Positions 1 through 12,200 of a DNA stretch of 64,000 nt are shown one piece after another (the stretch's first letter is position 1; each line of letters opens with the position of its first letter). Made by a program: the position numbers and the translations under genes. A model generated the notes under the pieces. That model did not search any database. It was not told the origin of the DNA and saw nothing but the letters and a program-made list of their open reading frames with translations. Origin of the DNA: Golubevia sp. BC0850 (Eukaryota > Basidiomycota > Exobasidiomycetes > Golubeviales > Golubeviaceae); contig JAAVVG010000027.1 of assembly GCA_012976225.1 (NCBI GenBank), positions 240,329-304,328 on the forward strand, written 5' to 3'.

Positions 1-811
1 AGAGTGGAGTGGTAGGAAAACAAGGAGGGTGGGACCTCGAATGAAAGATGGTTGGGAAAAATGAAAGACTGCGTGGTTGACTTCCAAATTCAAACTCATT
101 CTCTCTTTCTCTACATATTTTTTCCCCTTTCTCTTTCTTGGTTCAGAAACCCAAAACAAAGGATCAGGGATTTGATGCATTGATGAATGAGGCAATCAGT
201 TAGAAGACATCTTTCTGGACAAAGAGCTCGCCTCGACCAATCTCTCTCGATCCAGCCACCTTTGTTTCTCTACCCCTCCTCTCCAAAGCTCCAACGCTTC
301 AAGTCTTCACTCCCCGGGCCCACAGTACATATGTAGGGTGAAGGAAACTCTAACACTTGCTTGCAGACTTCGACCGAGTCTATCATTTCTCTCCCCTTCT
401 CCCTTCACGGATAGACCTCGGCCTTTAGTGATCATCCCTTGTTCTCAATTTCAACTCAGCCCGCCCTTATTAAGATCAACCAGCAGGCGGGGAATTGTTT
501 TCGAACTTTAAATGCTTTCGATACGGTAAATGCATCCGCGGAAGGGAAGGAGAGAAGGATCGTCACAAGGTTGAGATCTTGAGAGGTAATCCTTCTCGAG
601 GCAAAGTTGGATCAGAGAACGAGATGAACATCCTGATCTCGAGATTTATGTTACCAGACTAGAGAAAGTTAAGTAGTACATGATGACGAAGCCTCTAGAA
701 AGAAAGAAAAACGAGCAAAAAGGAAGGGACAGGAGATAAAAGGAGCGTGTTGGGATTCGGGACTTCAAGGGACCATTCCTTTTTGTTCTTGGTTATGTAG
801 TTCGTATTCGG
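1..811. other. Intergenic, downstream of the formin gene
   Basis: No reading frame with family resemblance was seen on either strand. The stretch lies beyond the formin stop codon (minus strand) and probably includes its 3' untranslated region. It is mixed-composition DNA with pyrimidine runs around 100-140. A gene beginning to the left of the window could reach in, but nothing supports one. Confidence 0.5.
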
Positions 812-3800
812 CTAGTTATCTCCAGTCATGAAGATCCTGCTCAGAGGTCGGTGAGTAGAGTTCCTATCTCCAGAAGCACCCATTCTCAAGCTTTTCCTTC
901 CAGATCCAAAGTTGTTGTTATTTCCGAATTGAACCCTGACTCCACTCCTGAGATCCTTGATGGCCTCATCGAATTGACCTCTACCTCTTCCATAACTTCG
1001 ACGCATCGCATCATTGGAAGAAGCAGTAGCTGAGTTCGGAGCTGCACTAGCAGGGTTGAGGTTGCTTGCGTCGTTTCCATTCGAAGTTCCTCGACCAACT
1101 GAGGCTGCAGCCGCTGCTCCCCATGATCTGAACTTGGACAGGTTTCCAGTAGGAGTCAAGTCCGATACCGGAGACAGCTGATCCGTAGCTTCTTCTGCTT
1201 CTTCTGCGTTGGCTGGAGAGACAGTGTTGTTGTTGGAAGAAGTGGTCTCGACCTCGAGTCTAGCTCGAGCTTGAGCTCTGGCTTTGGCTTCCTCTTCTTC
1301 TTTGGCCGCTAGAGGACCTCTGACTTCTGGTCCCACATGCTGTACTTTGAGACCCAGCTTCTTGAGACCGGCACCGAAGGAAGCCTTCTGAGCTTTCTGG
1401 GCCTCCCTCTCGGCTCTTCTGTCTGCTTCCAAGACTTCCACTTCCGCTCGCATCAGAGCTTGACCGAAGCTGGCCACAGTGGAGAAGAAGTCTTCAGGTT
1501 TCGTTTGGGAGGCGTCTTCCCCGTAGTAAGAAAGCAATCCTATGAGATCTTGGTTGATCTTTGATCCTGTCGATTGGAGAGCTTTGAGTTGGGAGGCGCT
1601 TTGAGAGACGAACTCATCCGCTACCTGTAAGAATCTATCGTCCGCAGAAGAGATTCGGATCTTTCTCAAGACCTTCATCTCCTCCTTCAGAGCTTCGTTT
1701 CCAGAGATCATGAGATTGACTGTGGCCATGACCGACTGAGTAGAGACCCTTGCTGCTGCCTCGACATGAGCACAGTCGTCTAGGAATCCGACCAAGGTCT
1801 TGTCCGACTTGTTGAGAACTCTAACGATGTAATGAAGAAGGGTAGGAGTTCCAGCCGAGGCGCTGGTCGGCTTGGTATCCCTGAGCTTGAGTAGATCTCC
1901 GAGTTGGAAACCGGAAGCGCCTCCTCTGTATGTTGAAGCGTTGAGCATGTTTCCGACCATCAGAACTGTTTGGAGAACCTTCTTGAATTTGATGCTGGCA
2001 TTCATCTCTTCGACGGCATCTCGAAGGACCTTCAGATCAGGTTTGAGCTCCTCCAAATCCATCTCGAAACGACGCATGTAGAGCATCGAAGCTAGACGTT
2101 CATTGAGCTTTGGGATTCCCATGATCTCCTTGAAGAATCGATCTGCTGGACTTAGAGAGCTGATTTCTCCATTGAACTCTCGAACCAACTCCATTTCATC
2201 TGCAGAAGGAAGGCAACTCTTGAGAGCCTTGAGGTGGTCCAGCGTCAGCAGTCCATCATCAACCGCTAACAGAGATGCTCGGATCTGTGGGAATGGGAGC
2301 TTGATTCTCTGAAGCATGATACTGATGTTCTGAGCTCTTTGAAGAGAGATGAGGGTGGTAGGAGCTTGCTTTTTCCCAGAGATTGGAGTTGCGACGGCTT
2401 GAGATGGAGGAGCAGCACCGAGAGCGAAGAGCTGATCGAGATCGTCGATGGGTAGATCCAAAGCGGCTCCAAGTTGAGGGAGCTCCCCCCAGACCGTTCG
2501 AGCGAGAGAATGGGTAGGAAGCTTGGTCCAGAAGAGCGGCTGAGAGGTTGATAAGAGAGAAGAAGCAGCTTGTGTCAGTTGCTAAGACGAAGCCGAGAAG
2601 AGATGAAAAGTTACTCACGCGTCGCTTCTTCTGCGGAATCTTGGGCATTGGAGGCGGAAAGACCGCCATTCCTGGAGGCGGTGGAGGAGGGGGGCCGCTC
2701 ATTCCAGGAGGAGGGGGTGGTGGAGGAGCACCCGGAGCTGAAGGGATTCCAAGAGGAGCTGGAGGCGGTGGCTGCGATAGAGACAAGTCGATCGGTCGGG
2801 AAAAAGGGTAAGCTAGAAAGTCCCTTGAAGTGCGTCTGAGATAAGTTTTACTTACCGGCGGCGGAGGAGGACCTCCCATCGAAGAAGCCATCATTGGGGG
2901 CGGAGGAGGCTGGAAATAGGACGAGAAAGAATCAAATCAGTAAAGCAGAAGAACAGGATTTCTTTCAGTCGCAAGTAATCAGATACTGACTGGTGGGGGT
3001 GGAGGACCGAGATCCGAGTTGGCAGCTGCACTCGGAGGTGGCTGATAGATACGGGAGAAGTTGATACGATGTCAGAACGTAGCCGCAGAAGAAGGGGTTG
3101 AGACTGAGAAGAACTCACTGGAGGGGGAGGAGGCGGCGGAGGTGACTGGAGGAGATTAAAGAGAAAGAGAAGATGAGAAAGTCGGAAACATAGAATGTAT
3201 GCAAACGAGTCTTCAGCGACTGATGACTCACCGGGCCATCTTGTTGAAATGAACGTTCCGGAGCATTTGATTCAAAGGAAGGCGGTGGTGGCGGTGGGAG
3301 AGGAGGCGCGAAAAGAGTTTGCTGATCCGCTTCGTTGATGACTGCAAGTGAAGGAGGCGATTTGGTCTCGACGATAGCTGGAGTCATTGGAACTTCGGAA
3401 AGGTTTGACGAAGCAGTTCCACTGCTGTTCATGCTTGTATTATGACTTGGTAGAGACTGAGCATTTCCAGTGACTTGAGGTGAGACGATTGGTGAATTCG
3501 GGTTGCTAGCAGTTCCAAAGCTTCCACCACTGGTGACTCTCTGAGCACCGGGATTTGAATTGCTACTTTTCCGCCTATTTGAAGGTGGAGGGGGTGGAGG
3601 AGGGGCGACGCTTCTCTTGTAATCCATTTCGGTCATTACTTTCCTCGAGTTGGGAGTCGAAAAGCTAGGATCTGTCGACGGATTCGAAATGGATCTACCA
3701 TTAGTAGGAGGAGGTCCAGGAGGAGTAGGAGCCGCTCGGTGAGCTTGAGCAGAAGAGTTTGAACTGGAAGAATCCGGTAGAGGCTGAGTCTGGAGTTGCA

Positions 3801-6800
3801 AAAGTAGAGCTTGAAGTTTCGATACTTCTCCTCGAAGCTTCTTGACTTCAGTCTCTTTGTTTCCTAAAGCAAGTTGATGAGCTTGATTGACAGCGTTTTC
3901 AGTAGAGTTCTGAGCCTCCATAGCTCTCAAAGCTTCCACCTGGAGCTTGGCAACATCAGCTCTGAGATGAGAGATTTGATTGTCCTTTTCTCCCAAAGCT
4001 TCGATGGTCTTCTCTGCCATCATCTGAGCATCGAGACTTGCATCCGGATGGGTCAAGTTGTCACCAGCCAGTTCTCTTTCCCTCTCTTTCTCTCTTTCAG
4101 CTTCTATCTCAGCAGCTGCGTCTTGAGTGGAAGAAATGTTGCCGGGAGATGAGGAGAAAGGGACTGAAGCTGAACCCAAGACTCCACTTTGAAATCTTGC
4201 GTAAACGGCTTCGAGAGCTCTCTTGAGGTACTTGATTTCACGATCCTTGGACTCTGCTTGACCTTCGATGTCGGCTATCTGGGCCTTGTGTCTTGCGATT
4301 TCGTCCATCAGATTGGTCCACTGCCGATTCCTTTCCAACCTTTCCATCTTTGCATGAGGTCCGTCTGCTGCATCCCCTCTGTCAGTAGGTCTTGCAACAG
4401 ATGAAAGCCTTTCCACCTCAGCTTGGAGTTGATTCACCTGCTTCTCTTTTTGAATCAATCTCTGAATGACCCCAGCAAAGTTCTCCTTCTCTCCTCCTCC
4501 TTTCGATACCGAGGCTTGCGAAGCGGTTGCCGAAGAGTTGGAAGAGTCGGCATGATCTCTCAGAGCTGCAGGTAGACTTCGGAGGGTGTTGAATTCCGCT
4601 ACCCTTTCATCCAACTCGGCTCTGAGTTTACTCTTGTCATCACTGAGCTCTTCAACTCTGGATCGAAGACCTTCGAGTTCCTCAACGAAACTGCTTGGAA
4701 CAGTGCTTGTATCGCTGAGTCTATTGGCTTTGATCATAGCCTGCTTCCCGACTAAATGTTGGATACTCGCTAGGTACTTTCTCATGAAAGATTTCCAGCC
4801 ATCATCAAAATCTGGAAGATCGACGGAATTTTCGAGAAACCTCTCTAGAATGAAGAGAACGTCAACTTTGAGCTGATGATCTATGTCTCTGTCAAAGATC
4901 TGAGTGATGTACTTGATCATCTCAGCTAGCATCGGATAGAGGTCTGAGTGGTTTTCTTGCGCTGAGATCAAGAGATCTCCGGCCTCTCCGACTTCGGACA
5001 ATGCGAACGAGACGTCACTCGAATCCATTTGACGGGATCGAATGTTGCGATCTAGCATCTCGTCCTGATCCTCTTGCTTCTCTTCTAAATAGACTTGCAG
5101 TTGCGTGAGCAGGCCGTCCGGAGGATCGACGTATCGAAGAGCCTGATAGAGATGAGTGGAGAGAAGGTGAGTCTTGAAGCTGATCAATTTCGGCACAAAC
5201 TCTCAAAGCTACTCACCACCATCGCTTCGTTCAGCCCTCTTCGACTGAACTCCTCTCTAAGAGCCAATCTCTCCTCGACATCTTCCGGACTGTTAGTCAA
5301 AGCGTTGACTAAGACCATGACCGAAGTTCGATATTCCCAGACAGCAGCTTCATCTCCAGCATTCTGCTCCATTGAGATCACTTCTTTAGATTCATCATTT
5401 GGACCTGAGGAATCTTCGGAGTGTTCTGGTAAACGCAAACTATCTACCAAAAAAGCAAACCTGAACTTCTCCCCAGCGGCGACTCTGAGTTCTGAGAGGG
5501 CAGAGCAAACGTGTCGATGTCCATCTTGATAGCTCAGAACGCAAAGAGCTGCTAGAACGTCTGCGACTTGAGATCGAAGTTTTGGAGAAGGAGATCGTAG
5601 ACTGTAGGCGATGTAAGTGATTAGTTCCGGTCGATGGAGAACTTTCTCGAATCCAAGCTGTGTTCATCAAGGAAGAGAGAAGAGAAAGTGTCAGCGAAAA
5701 GGGGAGAAAGATGAAGATCTGAATTCTTCCATTGATCTCACCTCAGTATTCATCAATGTTCTCAAGCACTTGATACATTCTCCCATGACGATATCACTCA
5801 TTTCCTTTCTTTCTTTCTTCCCATCTCTGTTCGAGCTCAAGAGACCTTCAGTCTCCTCCCTCAAGGTAGTTTCAAAGGCTTGTAAACCTTTTTGATCTAA
5901 GAAACTTGAGATCCAAATCAATTTAGCACTTGAAAGAGTGACTCTCAAAGAGATCAAATGTTTGACTAGATCTTTTCGATTCTTAGAAAAGCGACCATCT
6001 AGAAGAGACGAGGAATAGAAGAGTGAGGATTCTCTGTCTTTGTCTGAAGTTGAAGTTGAAGCTACATTTGTAATTCCAGGTGTAGGTTGGGAATTCGGAT
6101 TGGACGAAGAAGCGGCCCCAGCTCCACTACCCCACCAACTCGACCAGAGACTAGCTTGATTGTTGGTTCCAGAACTGCTTCCAGTGTTTTGATTCCTTAA
6201 TTCACCGACAGGCAATCCAACACTTCCAGTTTTCTGATTAATTAATGGCAGAGGAACGTTCGAATAGCTTTCTTTAAGGTGATCATTCTCTTCCGAACTC
6301 ATCATTGTAGTGGGTCTTGAACTACCATTCAAAGCTGAGAACCCAGCTTCATCATTCAATTGAGTATTTCCATCGCTTTCGACAGTGTCCGTAGTTCCCC
6401 AACTAGTGATACTAGCCATTGAGAATCGATTCGTCCATCCTCCAGCCATGGCGCTTGTCGCTCTGCTGATTGTGTCTGTGATCCCTCCTCCAGCTTCAGG
6501 TTGAGCAGAAGAGAATCGATGGTTTTGTATCGGAGAGCCAGAAGCAGAAGCGTTGGAATTTGAAGCTATGGAACCCGTAATTGAGTTAATACCTTTGGCA
6601 ACTTGATTTTGAGAGATGAGAAACTTCTTCCGGTCTTCAGGGAGATTCAACATCGCAGCTCTAGATTGGCCTTTGATGCCCAGATCAGTCATTAGGATCT
6701 CGAAGCTTTTCTCTAAGACTTCTGGATCATCCAATTCTCTAGAGATCAAGTTTGAAGGATTTGACTTTTCATCTTCAGATAAAGCAGAAGCTATCGACAT

Positions 6801-8799
6801 CGGCCTGTTCATCATGTTCCCGCCACTTATCACCCTCTTACTTCCATTCTTCAACATAGCCGAAGTCAAAGAGTTAGTAGAATCGCTTCTACCCATACCC
6901 ATTCCAGTCGGAGATCCAATCTCCAATTCCAAAGGACCTGAAACTGAAAGAATCTTTCCAGATCTACCCATCGTACCTTGCTGTCTCTCACGATTGACAA
7001 CGGGACTTGGAGTGAATGGAAGATTTGACGTTCCAGCTCTAGGAGATATCGGAGAAGTTATTGAAGGCGAAGTTGAACCCATTTCAGGGGACGTCGGATC
7101 ATTTGAATTTCCTCCCATCCAACCTTCGAACATTTTACTCAATCTAGCAGTGGCAGTTGGAGCTTGATTCTTGGTTCCTCTTCGATTTGGAGTTGGAGAC
7201 GTGATTCCAGAACTGCCTCCTTCTTCGTCGCCTTCCATGATCTCCTGGCTTAGTTTGGATCGTATATCGTGAGATTGAAGAGTTCTTGATCCATCATCTG
7301 ATGGATAAAGAGCATTAGAGTTTGAGGATCTACCTTTCAAAGTCCCGCCACCTCCTCCTTCCTCTTCGTCTTCTTCTGAAACTTCTGAAGGTAGCGAGGC
7401 TGAATTCAGAGAGTCTAGCTCTGGATCTCCAGAAGGTTGTTGGCCCCATAAGTTCATTACTCCTCCGCTACTGGTAGTTGTCGTAGAATTTGAAGTTGGC
7501 AATCCTCTCATAGATCTTTGATTGACAGCGGCAGCTTTCACTCTGACTGAACCAGATCCACTTCCAGCAGCGTAGTTGTGACTTGAAGAATCTCCGGATC
7601 TATTCTTGCCTTGAGGAGAGTTTGATGGTTTGTGTTTTGCGAATCCTTGAGCTACAGTTCCCAATCGAGATAACCAAGTTGCATCGATAGTGAATAACAG
7701 CGTCACTTCTCCATCTCCTTTCTTCGATGACTCCTCTAAATGATCTCTTAAATCCATACTTCCAGCTAAAGGTTTAGGGGGCTCTTGAGGAACCACTCTG
7801 CCTCCCAACGTTTTCCTATCGAAGTCAGCTAGAGAATATTCAACTCTAGCACTCTTACTACCCTTCAGAACAGTTCTTCTAAGACCCATTTCATTGCATA
7901 TGAGTTCTACTATCTCGCTTGATTTCCTTCCACCAATCGAATCGCTTGAAGATGGTAGAAACCAAGTCAGAGAACAACCATCTTCTACTTCTGGAACGTG
8001 AGCGAATAGAAGGGAGAGTTTGAGGGATGGAGAACCATTGACCAGACGCAAACGGGGTATATGTAGATGTGAGGATAGAAGGAAATCTGAAAATCCGGGT
8101 GAAGGGAGAGTTAGATCTGGAGAAGCTGAAGTTGGAGTCGAGGAGGGGTTGGATAGAGATGAGAGATGGGACAGAAGTGGGAGGGAGAGATCCAGTAGTC
8201 CTAAAGGCGGGTTGATAGAGTGAAAGGGGGAGAGCGTTAGTTGCTGGAAAGGGGAGGCTGTGCGGATGATAGGGAGTAGTAGTGCAGCCTCCCATCTCTC
8301 ATCTATTTCCATCTTGATGTCAAGCACAGCGAGCTGCGCCCTTACGAATCAGATTATAGGTTGCATCTATTCGAATTGATTCCTGAAGGCTGATCCAATA
8401 CCTCTATCCCGAGTACCCCATGAGTCTGACTCAATACAACTCACCATCCTTATCTCCCTGCATCTCGCCCACTCGCCACTCTCTACTCTGTTCAGAAAGA
8501 TTGACAGCTTGAACAGCCCACCTGGAACCATTGGTGTCTGTAAACCATTTCTGATTCTCCCCTTGCCATCTATCCCTATCCCCTTGGTCTAATCGATGAG
8601 CACTTTCAGGGTTCAAGACCTCCTTCCCAAAGACGTTCTCTAGAGTCTTGTGATTGGATGAATCATTCAGAAGAGCTTGGATGAGAGTCAAGACAGTAGG
8701 TTGATCTGTCTGTTGTTGAGTGGTCGGGATATCAGCCGATAGAAGGGATTGATTGTCTGGAAGTAAAACTTGAAGTAAGGAGAGTGAGAAGGAGGTCAT
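812..8799 (-). CDS. Formin, actin nucleator (GBD-FH3-FH1-FH2-DAD-like)
   Basis: Formins nucleate and processively elongate unbranched actin filaments for cables, polarised growth and the cytokinetic ring, usually under Rho-GTPase control. Minus-strand exons, all joining in phase: 8445-8799, 5742-8302, 5217-5657, 3232-5142, 3119-3145, 2991-3041, 2856-2909, 2619-2771, 812-2539, giving about 2,425 residues, long for the family. Near residue 650 a GBD-type segment (LMTDLGIKGQSR) begins, followed from about 895 by FH3 (LRVTLSSAKLIW). A charged coiled-coil region fills roughly 1200-1480. Proline-rich FH1 precedes FH2, which starts near 1851 (PLFWTKLP, TVWGELPQLG, RAQNISIML, GNMLNASTYRGGASGF). A DAD-like FDEAIKDLRSG lies near the C-terminus, so autoinhibition is likely. 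The start is uncertain: ATG at 8799 is used, with an 8303-8444 intron (GTGAGT to AATAG) that keeps frame; an ATG at 8312 is the alternative. FH2 identity is firm, the N-terminus is not. Confidence 0.9.
2619..3145 (-). other. FH1 region built of small phase-0 exons
   Basis: Within the formin gene four consecutive exons (3119-3145, 27 nt; 2991-3041, 51 nt; 2856-2909, 54 nt; 2619-2771, 153 nt) each carry one or more polyproline tracts. Each begins and ends at codon boundaries, with GTGAGT, GTCAGT, GTAAGT or GTGAGT donors and CAG acceptors. The smallest encodes Ser plus eight Pro. Skipping any of them would keep the FH2 frame. Confidence 0.75.
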
Positions 8800-9039
8800 G
8801 ATCCACCCTTGGTGCCGATAGGTGCCCTATCAATGATTGAATTCCAGGATGAAGTTGAATAGAAGTAGTGGAGTGATAGAAAGGAGAGAGAGAGAAGAGT
8901 TGGAAGGTGTTGTTGTTGTTGCAGGCAAGGGAGGAGAGAAGTTGCAAGAGAGATTGTCCTTGCTCCAATATTTGAGTTTCGTTAAGGATTGAAGATGCTG
9001 AGGTCGACAGTAAGACTAGCTGGAAAAGAGAGCCAAATG

Positions 9040-9095
<56 letters not shown>

Positions 9096-9291
9096 AAAGG
9101 TTTCGATAATCGATAATCGAGAAAGGGGCATCGCGTCAACCCACGAAATCAAGCGGGTGGTTGAGAAAACGACTCGTCAAAAGATAGGATGGCTCATTCA
9201 ATTTGGAGCTCACAAGTTTAGTATACAGGAAATTGGAGGTGATGAAACAACAAGGGAAGGGGAAAGTGGGAAAGATTATACAGAATCGGTC
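8800..9291. other. Formin upstream region with (GA)n microsatellite
   Basis: The region separates the proposed formin start from the stop codon of the BRPF-like gene, both on the minus strand. It holds a GA dinucleotide repeat of about 23 units at roughly 9043-9089, read as (CT)n in the direction of formin transcription, followed by a short G run. A minus-strand open frame covers 8732-9139 but is mainly Leu/Ser from the repeat and could not be spliced in phase to the formin. Confidence 0.5.
9043..9089. repeat. (GA)n dinucleotide microsatellite
   Basis: Uninterrupted alternating GA, about 23 units, ending in a G run. It lies 250-290 bp upstream of the proposed formin start codon, where on the transcribed strand it is a CT tract of the kind common in fungal promoters and leaders. 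Confidence 0.9.
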
Positions 9292-12200
9292 TCAGGCTTC
9301 AGTAGTTCCTGCATCCTCAGCAGCCTCTTGGGCTCTTTGATAGGCTTCTCTGAGGTCCTTGCGATGACGAGCTGAAATGGTAGAAAGAAACGAAGGGTCG
9401 AACGAGAAGAGAAGGAAAAAAAAAAAAAAAAAAAAAAAAAGGAGGATGTCAGCGATCTGGAGCTGCGACGCAACGAGTCAGACCCAACTTGAACTGACCC
9501 TCTTTAGGCTGAAGCATCTTCTGATCCTGTTTGTCGTCTTCGAACATAAATCGAAGATTTCTGGTGGGAAGCCACACCCTGCCGAAGTCGAAAGCAAGGG
9601 GGAATGAGGAGACGCGAGAGTGGTGATGGTCAGTCTTGAGTGATCGAATTGCTTCCTGACCTCCTCTTTCCCCCTCCGATCGAACACTCACCAAGAACGT
9701 TGAGAATCAAAAAACCTGACTAGATGATGAATGGTCTCATCTTCAGGGCAAGAGTTGAGGACGTTGGAAGGGATCTTGTCAACGTTGTTCTCGTCGTAAG
9801 TCTCAGCCGGAAACCAAGGCCAACCTGATGAGTAGCAAGAGAGTGAAGAGAACAGAAAGGAAAGGGATTCAGCAAAGTGGTTCAAAGGTTGACTTGGCTG
9901 TGCAGGTCAGGCTTCAATTCTAAGTTCACCAGTCATTTTCGCCCAGACCAAAGTCCCTTGCTCATTGAAATCTTCAGGTCTTCCTTGAATGCTGACGAGC
10001 TTGGATGGCTTCGGCGGGACCTTGACCTTCCCTCTATCAGCAGGAGCGTCGTCTTCTCCTTCGTCATCCATGGCTTTTCGAGACGAGCCTTGCTGTCTGC
10101 TTCGCTGACTCCTGCTAGTAGAGGCCGTCGAAGAAGAAGTGCTATAGCCAAGCTGAGTCGAGGCGTAAGCTTTCTGTTGAGAATGCGAGGAGGTTTTTGG
10201 TCGGGAGGCTGTTCCAGTGGAAGGTGTCGAGAAAGGAGCAGCTACAGCTTGAGATCCTCCGCCTTCCTTCTCTTCTCTGTTCCTCTCTCTACGAGCCCTA
10301 TCTCTCTCTCTACGCTTTTTTAGCCTCTCTTGATGCCTGGCTTCCTCGACAGCGTCTTGGTCTGCATCTGGCAAAGCAGCTTCTTCCTTCGCTTTCTGGA
10401 GTCTACGAAGCTGCTCTCTCTCCCTCCGTACGGCTAGTCTGCTTTGTTGAGTGTCCAGGCTATGGCCATCTTCTTCAGCTGCGCTCGCGGTTTCCGTTTC
10501 CTTTTCTTCTTCGTCTTCTTCCTCCAGCGAATCCGTATCGGAGCTCTCGAGTCCTGTGAGCTCCTCTGTCAGAGGGGAATCCGAACCGTCGTCTAGCGGA
10601 TTGGATATGGACCTGTTGAGCAGAGAGACAGGAGCTGCAGTGGAAGCTTGCGAATCGGAGCCAGCGGCAGCAGAAGGTTGAGCAGCTTTTGAATTGGCTC
10701 GATCAGCTGCTTTCTTCGCAGTTCTAGCCTTGGCTCTGGCTCTGGCTTTGGCTTTCCGATTCTCCTTCCTCTCTTCCGAGGTTCCTCCTTTCTTCTTCGA
10801 ACCTCTGGGAGCTCGTTTAGAGTACATCACTCCAGTCTCCACAGCATCGGCTGAGTTGATCTTGACGAAGTGTCCATCTTTGTTGCGAGCGAAAGGTCGC
10901 ATGAAGTATTCACTTGAGCTCTCGTCTGACACTGGGTCCTCTTCTTCGTCGTCAACCGGTTCGACGTGTGCCTTCAGTTGCTTTGAGCGTGAAGCTGAAG
11001 CCGAAGCCGAAGCCGAGACGGATGTAGAAGATCGAGAACGTTTGTTTCCGGAGCTGCTCGAGCCTTTGGGCTGAGAGGATTCTCTGGCAGAGGTAGCCGT
11101 GGACAATGATCTCTTCTTTCCCTTTTGAGAGGTCGAGGCGGCAGCGTCAGAAGACTTCTCAGCATCCCCTGTTGGAGCTGAGGAGCTGGAAGCTACCGCT
11201 GCTGGTGTTGAAGGTGGACCTGTCGAGGTCGAAGTGAAGAGAGAGGGACGTTGAGGCGGTGGGACTCTGCGACGAGTGGATCCTTCCGGTAGAACCCATC
11301 CCTGTTCGAAACGAATGAAGGTATCCCAACTATCAAGTTCTTCCACATGGAGCGACTCAGGATTTGCGATTCGAGCTCTCCTCTTGCGATTCTCAGCTTC
11401 CGCCTCGGCGTCTCCTTCTCCATCAGCATCGTCGGCAGCTTCCCTCTGAGCAGCGTGTTCAGCTTCGAGTTCGGCTTTTCTAGCCTCGTCTCTAGCTTTC
11501 TTGGCTTGAGCGCTAGAATCGGTGTCGTCAGAGGGAGCAGAGTGGGAAGCGAATTGACCTCGGTAGCCTCTCTTCTTTCCTCTGCCTCGGTTGGAAGGAG
11601 CCTTCGGCACCACAGAAGGGTCTGCCTGAGACTCAACGACAACCTTCTCCGAGTCTGTTGGAATGAATTGCGGCTCAGGATTGACGGCCAGGGGTGTCGG
11701 TAGAGCCTCGAGAGGAGCTTCTTGAGTCTTTCGAGAAGATCTGGTTCTAGATCTAGAAGGAACTTCCACCACAGGAGCCTGCACACTCGGAGGAGAGTTG
11801 CTTGGAGGCGGAGGTGAAACTTCTTTCATATCGACATCTCCATCTTCATCTTGATCTTGATCTTGAGCTTCCAGTTCCACCTCGATAGCAGCGATTGGAA
11901 GTTCAGCTTCATCGATCTGGGGCGCTGCTTCGAAAGCTTGCTCTGCAGCGGTTTCTTCCTCCTTTTCGGCTTCTTCTTCGTTTGCGTCTCCCTTTCCAGA
12001 TCGAGTTCGAGCTCTTTTGGGTCTCTCGACGGGAGCTGGAGGTTGAGTCTCTTCTTCATCCACATCCATTTGCTCATCTCCTCGCTCCGACTGGCGAATT
12101 GAAATTTCTTCTACCTGTCCAGCTGCTGGCTCTGCAGACTCTGGCTCTTCAGTCCCATGATTCTCAGTTGCTGGGTTCTCAGATGGGTCCTCAGCCTCGG

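Noticed and set aside
8732-9139. Leu/Ser-rich minus-strand open frame upstream of the formin
   Set aside because: Much of it is translation of the (CT)n repeat, and no donor/acceptor pair joined it in phase to the formin exon at 8445-8799.
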